From Paraburkholderia lycopersici (lineage in GTDB: Bacteria; Pseudomonadota; Gammaproteobacteria; Burkholderiales; Burkholderiaceae): a DNA stretch of 64,000 nucleotides. The stretch is from contig NZ_FMYQ01000012.1 in assembly GCF_900096975.1 (NCBI RefSeq), positions 124,001 to 188,000 of the forward strand, written 5' to 3'. Shown in pieces: positions 58,320-64,000 of this stretch (positions are counted from its first letter, which is position 1; every line of letters begins with the position of its first letter). The notes under the pieces were generated by a model. It saw nothing but the letters and a program-made list of their open reading frames with translations, was not told the DNA's origin and searched no databases. The position numbers were made by a program, and so were the translations under genes.

Positions 58320-58672
58320 GATCTGTCTCGCTTGGTGAAGGATCGGGTCAGGCGCGGTGCGTGCGATGCGTCGGCCGGGAAGGCAGGTCAACGGGAAGGT
58401 CGAGCGGGGCGCGCTGCACGGCCGGACAGCCGCGCAAAGGCGGAAGGGATGGGTGATACACGTCGTCTCCTATATGTTGTGTATGTCGTGGAATCAGTCT
58501 AGGCGGCTGCCTGACTCGCCACGCCACCCGTCCGGGTAGTCTTCGGATATGGAATGCCCGTATCCGTCTGCGCGCTTCTGGCCGGACCGGCCGCGTGCGC
58601 GCTCGCGCGCGAGCGTCGGCTTCGCACTGTCGATCTGCACGCCGATCTATTCGTCGGCGCGATGTCCGCGCC
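58320..58672. other. Promoter region of the ketone carboxylase operon and 3' flank of porin gene
   Basis: No gene seen. On the leftward strand an AT-richer patch near 58460-58500 contains ATATAGGAG and ACATACACAACATA; a promoter is likely but I cannot define its boxes with confidence. Confidence 0.4.
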
Positions 58673-59758
58673 TCAGAACAGGTGGCGAATGCCGACCGCC
58701 GAGCCGAACGTCGAACCCGACGCGCCGAACAGCGCGCCGTTGGTCGACAGGCCCGTATTCATCTTCCCGTGGTTGTTGACGAAGCCGAACTGGCCGTACA
58801 GCAACGTCGCCGCCGACAAGCTGTAGGTCAGGCCCGCTGCGGCCATGATCGAATGGTTACTCGTATCGTTGCCGTCGCTGGTGTACCAGACGCCCGCATC
58901 CGCGTTCACCGCTGGCGTGATCTGATAGCTCAGGCCGCCGCTGTAGACGCGGTTGTCGAACGAACCGGAAACCTTGTAATTGACGAACGACGCCTTCACG
59001 GTCAGGTCGCGATACCGGTAGCTCGCGCCGATCGTGCGGCCGGTGAACGGCACCGTGCTCGGCACCGGCGTCGACGCGGCGGTGCCGCCCGCGTTGCCGT
59101 TGTACATGGCTGCGCTGATCAGCAGCGGCCCGTACGTGTAGTTGAGGCTCGCCGAATACTGCCGCCCCGCCTGGAAGTCGCCCGCGACGCCGCCGAGCGC
59201 GAGCATCGCCGCGCCCTGGAAGCCGCCGATTGTCGGGCTCGTATAGGACACCGAGTTCGCGTTGAAGATGCCCGTCACGAACACATTGCCGACGTATAAC
59301 GGCACGCCGCTGCCGAAATACGACACGTCGCGCGCGTCGGTCGCGATGAGCGACAGCACGAACGGCGAGAACTGGACGCCCGCCTTCACCGTCCCGTACG
59401 GACTGGCGAGCCCCACCCACGCCTGCCGGCCGAACATGTTGCCGTTCGAATCCGTAAAGCCCCCGCTCGCGATGTCGATCCCGCTTTCGAGCGCGAAGAT
59501 CGCCTTCAGGCCGCCACCGAGATCCTCGGTGCCTTTCAGGCCGAACAGCGACGGCGTCATGCCGCCCGTCACCATCGAAAACTGATGGCCGGCGTTCTGC
59601 CCGGTCGCGGGGTTCACCGTCTTGCTCGTGTAGAGAATGCCGGCGTCGACGACGCCATACAGCGTGACACTACTTTGCGCATGGGCGGCCGGAATGGCGA
59701 AGGCAAGGCAAATGAGAGGGGGCACGACGATGTTGACGGGGGAAAGGGCGCGCTTCAT
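58673..59758 (-). CDS. Outer membrane porin (OmpC-like, Gram-negative porin)
   Basis: A 361-residue porin. A signal peptide ending AHAQ is followed by SSVTLYGVVDAGI, the typical start of Burkholderiaceae porins, then GLKGTEDLGGGLKAIFALESGI and a C-terminal Phe (RHLF) needed for assembly. Loop segments are Gly/Asn/Ser-rich. It probably brings the aromatic substrate across the outer membrane, since it lies between the ketone carboxylase operon and the gentisate genes, on the same strand as the former. Confidence 0.94.
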   Translation of the reverse strand: MKRALSPVNIVVPPLICLAFAIPAAHAQSSVTLYGVVDAGILYTSKTVNPATGQNAGHQFSMVTGGMTPSLFGLKGTEDLGGGLKAIFALESGIDIASGGFTDSNGNMFGRQAWVGLASPYGTVKAGVQFSPFVLSLIATDARDVSYFGSGVPLYVGNVFVTGIFNANSVSYTSPTIGGFQGAAMLALGGVAGDFQAGRQYSASLNYTYGPLLISAAMYNGNAGGTAASTPVPSTVPFTGRTIGASYRYRDLTVKASFVNYKVSGSFDNRVYSGGLSYQITPAVNADAGVWYTSDGNDTSNHSIMAAAGLTYSLSAATLLYGQFGFVNNHGKMNTGLSTNGALFGASGSTFGSAVGIRHLF

Positions 59759-60029
59759 CCGCTACGTCTCCTGATGTTGTTTTTTCGAAACTGGAAGGCC
59801 GTGACTCGCCTGCGTATGCCGATGATTCGCTTCAGTGCGCACCGGCCTGCCGCCGAACATGCCGGCAAGCGATCGCTTGCCGCGATATCCGCAGGAAAGC
59901 AGTGTAGGGATCGGAATCGCGCGTGCCCCCCACCCGTTCGGGTAGTCCGGAACCATGGATTCCCCGGATCGAATCGGCCGGACCAGAAATGCGGACCGAT
60001 GACCCATCCCCCCCTTCCGTCGAATTTTC

Positions 60030-60340
60030 TTTATTCGGGACGCGTGGCCGCTGCTGCTCAAGGCCGGCGAACTCACCCCGATCGAGAAGGCCGAGCGTCG
60101 CGTGATCGTATTGGCCAACCCGGGGCACGGCCTGGAAAACATGCAGGCCAGCCCGGCCATGTACCTCGGCATGCAGTTGCTGCGCCCCGGAGAATGGGCG
60201 CCCAGCCACCGCCAAACCCCCAATGCGGTGCATATAAGTGACGGTGAAAAACCGCCTGGTCAACAGGCCCTCGTTCGTGTTCATCGCGGACGAATCCCCC
60301 CCTGCATCGCCGCCTCGGCCTCTACGAGATCCGATCACTT
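60030..60340 (+). pseudogene. Gentisate 1,2-dioxygenase remnant (truncated, frameshifted)
   Basis: Frame one reads [19 protein letters not shown], then VIVLANPGH and [18 protein letters not shown], a cupin stretch typical of gentisate dioxygenase including a metal-binding His. The sequence then jumps frame to [11 protein letters not shown] and, after a run of seven C bases (60296-60302), to [11 protein letters not shown], which matches a later part of the enzyme. The N-terminal 80-100 residues, the middle and the end are missing. The bases 59759-60029 and 60341-60597 hold no other recognised gene. Confidence 0.75.
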
Positions 60341-60597
60341 TCGAAACCAGCCTGGTATTTCCGTCACGATATCGAGAAAACCACGAGCAGAGACGTCTGT
60401 CCGATTCGTATTCCTACGTGATCGGACAGACCAGCTCGCGGCCCTCCTTCGTCTGGAATCGCCGCGCCTTGCGAAACTCGCTGGCCGCTCGTGTTGCTGC
60501 GCACCGCAGCTAACGCATTTTCCCGCTGCCGCTCAGCGACACCGTGGACAGGACTTGTTCATCCGCAGAATAGTCGCCGGATACGCCCGGCCGCAGC

Positions 60598-61512
60598 TCA
60601 TGCCTCCGCGCTCGCGCGCAGGCAGTCGAGCGCGAGCGCGACGGCATGGCGGCCTTCCGCATCTGCACGCCAGTACATCGAGACCGCGCCAGCTCCACCG
60701 AACGGCATGGGCAACACGTGCAGCAAGCTCAATCGTTCAAACCGCTGGGCCGCGCGCTGCGACGCGACGCCGAGCAACTCCGAATGCTTGAGCAGCGTGA
60801 TGTTGAGCAGCGACGAATTCGATTCGATGCAATTGCGCGGCATGCTTCGCCCGGCCGAGATGAGCGCCGATTCAAGCGCGTTGCGGATCGGCGTGCCTTC
60901 GGGCCAGACGATCCACCGATAGCTGAACAGGTCGCCCCAGCCGACCGCATCTCGCGACACGAGCGGATGTTCCAGCCCGGAGACAAAGTTGACCGGATCG
61001 TGGTAGAGCGTCTCCGTCTTCAGTTGCGAGGTAAGTTGCGGGTTCGCGGCGCGGCCGACCACGATGTCGATCTCGCCTTGCAGCAGTTGCGGAATCAGGC
61101 GATTCATCGTGCCTTCGGCAAGCCGCACCTGGGCGCGCGGCATCTGCCGGATCAGGCGCGCGACCGCGAGCGGCACCGTGTCGGCAGCCGACACACCCGA
61201 CGTGCCGACCGTGATGAGCCCGCTGCCGCCGTCGCGCAGCGCATCCATGTCGTCGCGCGCGCTGTCGAGGTGGCCGATGATGCTCCGCGCGTGCTGAACC
61301 ATCGCTTCGCCGTACGGCGTCGGCCGCAGGCCGCGTGCATGACGCTCGAACAGCGGCAGACCGACATCGGCCTCCAGTTCCTTCAGCCACTTTGACAGCG
61401 CCGGCTGCGTGGTGTGTAACGCCTCGGCCGACTGGCTCAGATTACCGGTCTGCGCAATCGACAGCAGCATCTGCAGGTGGCGCAGGCGCAGCCGGTAGGT
61501 CCAGTCGAGCAT
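60598..61512 (-). CDS. LysR-family regulator (GbpR-like)
   Basis: A 304-residue LysR protein: helix-turn-helix at about 1-65 ([39 protein letters not shown] in spaced form), then an effector-binding domain (about 95-300). The closest group is GbpR/PcaQ-like regulators of aromatic and sugar catabolism. GGAGGGGG lies before the ATG at 61512. It is divergent from the gentisate genes, with an inverted repeat between, so it probably controls them. Confidence 0.92.
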   Translation of the reverse strand: MLDWTYRLRLRHLQMLLSIAQTGNLSQSAEALHTTQPALSKWLKELEADVGLPLFERHARGLRPTPYGEAMVQHARSIIGHLDSARDDMDALRDGGSGLITVGTSGVSAADTVPLAVARLIRQMPRAQVRLAEGTMNRLIPQLLQGEIDIVVGRAANPQLTSQLKTETLYHDPVNFVSGLEHPLVSRDAVGWGDLFSYRWIVWPEGTPIRNALESALISAGRSMPRNCIESNSSLLNITLLKHSELLGVASQRAAQRFERLSLLHVLPMPFGGAGAVSMYWRADAEGRHAVALALDCLRASAEA

Positions 61513-61554
61513 TGCCCCCTCCGAGGTATATCCGTTTACGTATGAATAGTGACA

Positions 61555-61572
61555 ATTTGCAATTATACAAAT
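61555..61572. promoter_or_regulatory. Inverted repeat, candidate LysR operator
   Basis: ATTTG-N8-CAAAT, an AT-rich palindrome in a GC-rich background, 43 bases upstream of the lysR start and 228 bases before the fumarylpyruvate hydrolase gene. It fits the TTTG...CAAA type of LysR site. Confidence 0.4.
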
Positions 61573-61799
61573 ATAGCCCGCCAGCCTATAAATACGCCCA
61601 AACAGCAAGTACCCGTGGCGCCCCGCTTCCCCGGATCGCCCGATCGCGCAGGAGACACGCATGACGACACCCCCGTTAGCCAACCGCCACTCCGGGCTTC
61701 GCATCTCGCGGCCGCGGGTGTCCGCGCCGCCGGGAGCTTCCGTCCCGTGCTGCGCCTGACCGGCCGGCGCCGCCCCCATTCGACAGAGAGATCCATCCC

Positions 61800-62498
61800 A
61801 TGCCATTCATCTTCACGCCTGAAGCTCCCATCGCCGTACCGGTCGTCGGCTCGAACGACTCGATCGCCGTGCGCCGCGTCTACTGCGTCGGCCGCAACTA
61901 CGCCGCCCACGCTCGCGAGATGGGTTTCGATCCGGACCGCGAACCGCCGTTCTTCTTCTGCAAGCCCGACAACGCGATCGTTCCGGTTGCCTATGACCAG
62001 ACGCTCGAACTCGCCTACCCGGCCGAGACCGGGAACTACCACTACGAGGTCGAACTCGTCGCAGTGATCGGCAAGAGCGGCTCGAACGTGCCGCTCGAAC
62101 AGGCGCTCGACCATGTCTGGGGCTACGCGGTCGGCCTCGACATGACGCGCCGCGACCTGCAGATGAAGATGCGCGAAATGGGCCGTCCGTGGGAAATCGG
62201 CAAGGCATTCGACGAATCGGCACCGATCGGCCCGATCCATCCGGCTTCGCAGGTCGGCCACTTCGAGCACGCCGGTATCTGGCTGACCGTGAACGGCGAA
62301 CCGAAGCAGAAGAGCGACATCACGCACCTGATCTGGTCGGTCGCGGAAACCGTGTCGTACCTGTCGCGCTTCTTCAGGCTCGAACCGGGCGATCTGATCT
62401 ATACCGGCACACCCGAGGGCGTCGGCCCTGTCAAGCGCGGCGACACCATGAAAGTCGGCGTCGAGCGGCTTGGCGAACTGACCGTCAAGGTCGTCTGA
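61800..62498 (+). CDS. nagK: Fumarylpyruvate hydrolase (FAH family)
   Basis: A 232-residue enzyme of the FAH fold. Motifs are RRVYCVGRNYAAHAREMGFD, HYEVELVAVIGK (metal-binding acids), GLDMTRRDLQ and DLIYTGTPEGVGPVKRGD. It hydrolyses fumarylpyruvate to fumarate and pyruvate in the gentisate route. The 28-base gap to the maleylpyruvate isomerase gene shows an operon. The ATG at 61800 follows GAGAG. Confidence 0.9.
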   Translation: MPFIFTPEAPIAVPVVGSNDSIAVRRVYCVGRNYAAHAREMGFDPDREPPFFFCKPDNAIVPVAYDQTLELAYPAETGNYHYEVELVAVIGKSGSNVPLEQALDHVWGYAVGLDMTRRDLQMKMREMGRPWEIGKAFDESAPIGPIHPASQVGHFEHAGIWLTVNGEPKQKSDITHLIWSVAETVSYLSRFFRLEPGDLIYTGTPEGVGPVKRGDTMKVGVERLGELTVKVV

Positions 62499-62526
62499 AT
62501 CAACGCTACCGAACTGGACGACCAAC

Positions 62527-63177
62527 GTGGATTTTTACAGCTTCTTCAACAGCTCCACTTCGTACCGTGTGCGTATCGCGCTCGCGCTCAAGGGCATCGA
62601 GCCGATCTTTCACGGCGTGAACATCCGCCTGGGCGAACATCGCGACGCGCACTACGTGGCGACGGTCAACCCGTCGGCCGTCGTGCCGGCCGTTGTCGAC
62701 GGCAATTTTCATCTCGGCCAGTCGCTCGCAATCATCGACTGGCTCGACGGCACGTACCCCGAACCCCGCCTGATTCCGGCGGAGCCGGTACTGCGTGCGC
62801 GCGTGCTCGAGTTCTCAAACCTGATCGCATGTGACATTCACCCGGTCAACAACCTGCGCGTGCTCAAGTATCTGACCGACGTGCTCAAGGCTACGTCCGA
62901 CCAGAAGGATGCCTGGTACAAGCATTGGATTGCAGAGGGCCTCTGCGCTGCCGAACGCCTGCTCGAACAGGCCGCGGCGCGCGAAGGCGGTCCGTGGTGC
63001 TTCGGCGGCGCACCGACGCTCGCCGACGTGTGCCTCGTGCCGCAAGTCGCGAATGCGCTGCGCATGGGCTGCGATCTGTCCGCGTATTCACGCGTGATGG
63101 CCGCGTACCGCCATGCGTCCGGGCATCCGTCCTTCGTCAAGGCCGAACCGAAAAACCAGCCCGACTACGTCGCATAG
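62527..63177 (+). CDS. nagL: Maleylpyruvate isomerase (zeta-class GST fold)
   Basis: A 216-residue glutathione-dependent isomerase. The N-terminal thioredoxin-like domain begins FYSFFNSSTSYRVRIALALKGI (the SSxSxRVRIAL motif), followed by VPAVVDG and QSLAIIDWLD; the helical domain has CDIHPVNNLRVLKYL and FGGAPTLADVCLVPQ. It converts maleylpyruvate to fumarylpyruvate. The start is GTG. Confidence 0.92.
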   Translation: MDFYSFFNSSTSYRVRIALALKGIEPIFHGVNIRLGEHRDAHYVATVNPSAVVPAVVDGNFHLGQSLAIIDWLDGTYPEPRLIPAEPVLRARVLEFSNLIACDIHPVNNLRVLKYLTDVLKATSDQKDAWYKHWIAEGLCAAERLLEQAAAREGGPWCFGGAPTLADVCLVPQVANALRMGCDLSAYSRVMAAYRHASGHPSFVKAEPKNQPDYVA

Positions 63178-63229
63178 CGCGCCGGGTACCTGACCGCATT
63201 TTGGTTTTTGAATCATCCAGGAGACAGAC

Positions 63230-64000
63230 ATGCCTCAGACATCCAGGGCCCACCGCCGCGTGATCGTGGTGGGCGGCGGCATCGGCGGCCTCGCCGCCGC
63301 GCTCGCCATCGCCCGGCAGAACATTGCGGTGCTGCTGCTCGAACAGGCCCCGCAGATCGGCGAAATCGGCGCGGGTATCCAGCTCGGCGCGAACGCGTTC
63401 ACGGCGCTTGACGCGCTCGGCGCCGGCGAAGCGGCGCGCAACCGCACCGTCTATACCGACTCGCTGACGCTGATGGACGCGGTCGATGCGAAGGAAATCG
63501 TGCGCATCGAAACAGGCGATGCCTACCGCAAGCGCTTCGGCAATCCGTACGGCGTGATCCATCGAGCCGACATCCATCTGTCGATTTTCGAAGCCGTGCA
63601 GGGCAACCCGCTGATCCAGTTCCGCACCGACACGCAGATCCGCCAGCTTGAACAGAGCGAGCGCGGCGTCACGGTGATCGACCAGCACGGCGAACGTTAT
63701 ACGGCCGACGCCGTGATCGGCGCGGACGGCGTGAAGTCCGCGGTGCGTGCGGCGCTGCACGGCGACGAGCCGACTCCGACCGGCCACGTGGTGTACCGCG
63801 CGGTGGTCAATGTCGAAAACATGCCGAAGGACCTGCAGATCAATTCGCCCGTGGTCTGGGCCGGCCCGCGTTGCCACCTCGTACACTATCCGCTGCGCGG
63901 CGGCCGGGAATACAACCTCGTCGTCACGTTCCACAGCCGCCAGAGGGAAGTCTGGGGCGTGACCGACGGCAGCAAGGAGGAAGTGCTGTCGTACTTCGAG
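63230..64000 (+). CDS. FAD-dependent aromatic hydroxylase, probable 3-hydroxybenzoate 6-monooxygenase (partial)
   Basis: The first 257 residues are visible; the gene leaves the right edge. An FAD-binding loop VVGGGIGGLAAALA and the DG motif ADAVIGADGVKSAVR identify a class A flavoprotein hydroxylase. Next to maleylpyruvate isomerase and fumarylpyruvate hydrolase the expected reaction is 3-hydroxybenzoate to gentisate; salicylate hydroxylases share the fold and are the alternative. AGGAGA precedes the ATG. Confidence 0.88.
   Translation, partial: MPQTSRAHRRVIVVGGGIGGLAAALAIARQNIAVLLLEQAPQIGEIGAGIQLGANAFTALDALGAGEAARNRTVYTDSLTLMDAVDAKEIVRIETGDAYRKRFGNPYGVIHRADIHLSIFEAVQGNPLIQFRTDTQIRQLEQSERGVTVIDQHGERYTADAVIGADGVKSAVRAALHGDEPTPTGHVVYRAVVNVENMPKDLQINSPVVWAGPRCHLVHYPLRGGREYNLVVTFHSRQREVWGVTDGSKEEVLSYFE

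Overview
The window looks like chromosomal or megaplasmid DNA of a Burkholderiaceae bacterium (Burkholderia, Paraburkholderia or Caballeronia type). The DNA is GC-rich, codons are strongly biased to G/C in the third position, ATGA stop/start overlaps are common, and the gene content is typical of that family: DUF3331, NodT-type outer membrane lipoproteins, an OmpC-like porin, urea-carboxylase and gentisate genes. I saw no rRNA, tRNA, CRISPR array or intact insertion sequence.

Region 1 (1-18 kb) holds two related RbbA-type ABC efflux systems. The left one has separate ATPase genes and a divergently transcribed outer membrane factor. The right one has both ATPase domains and a permease domain fused in one protein. 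Between them lie an Old Yellow Enzyme homologue, a flavin-reductase-like protein, a universal stress protein, a DUF2784 membrane protein and the broken 5' end of an arcD arginine/ornithine antiporter. Three FNR/ANR-type boxes (TTGAC/CTGAT-N4-ATCAA) precede the left efflux genes, the stress protein and the arcD remnant, so this part looks like an oxygen-responsive block. An acetyl-CoA hydrolase/transferase family gene and a purine nucleoside permease follow.

Region 2 (18-34 kb) is a guanidine nitrogen block. Two guanidine-I (ykkC) riboswitches each precede a leftward operon. The first operon encodes two DUF1989 proteins (carboxyguanidine deiminase type), a urea/guanidine carboxylase and allophanate hydrolase. 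The second encodes a substrate-binding protein, a membrane di-iron desaturase-like protein, a creatininase homologue, an unknown protein, an ABC permease and an ABC ATPase. A cysteine hydrolase of the biuret/ureidoacrylate type lies between them on the other strand. The second operon looks like an uptake and breakdown route for a substituted guanidine and is the best candidate here for an undescribed system. A short-chain dehydrogenase and a nucleoside-diphosphate-sugar epimerase lie beyond it.

Region 3 (34-44.3 kb) is a signalling block: a methyltransferase-like protein, a globin-GAF-EAL protein (probable haem oxygen sensor controlling a c-di-GMP phosphodiesterase), two paralogous membrane diguanylate cyclases with GGEEF sites, a LysR regulator and a DUF3331 protein.

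Region 4 (44.3-45.4 kb) is a scar made of three gene fragments: a glycosyltransferase piece, a hydantoinase-B 3' piece with an in-frame stop, and a thioesterase 3' piece. It separates region 3 from region 5.

Region 5 (45.5-64 kb) is an aromatic catabolic block. A leftward operon resembles the acetophenone carboxylase set (HyuA, small zinc subunit, HyuA, HyuB, small fifth subunit, then an acetoacetate/benzoylacetate-CoA ligase), with a shrunken short-chain dehydrogenase remnant inside it and a MalT-like LuxR regulator at its end. A porin, a decayed gentisate dioxygenase and a LysR regulator follow. Rightward genes then encode fumarylpyruvate hydrolase, maleylpyruvate isomerase and an FAD hydroxylase that leaves the window. 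Together they suggest carboxylation and thiolytic shortening of a (hydroxy)acetophenone-like ketone, feeding 3-hydroxybenzoate and gentisate breakdown.
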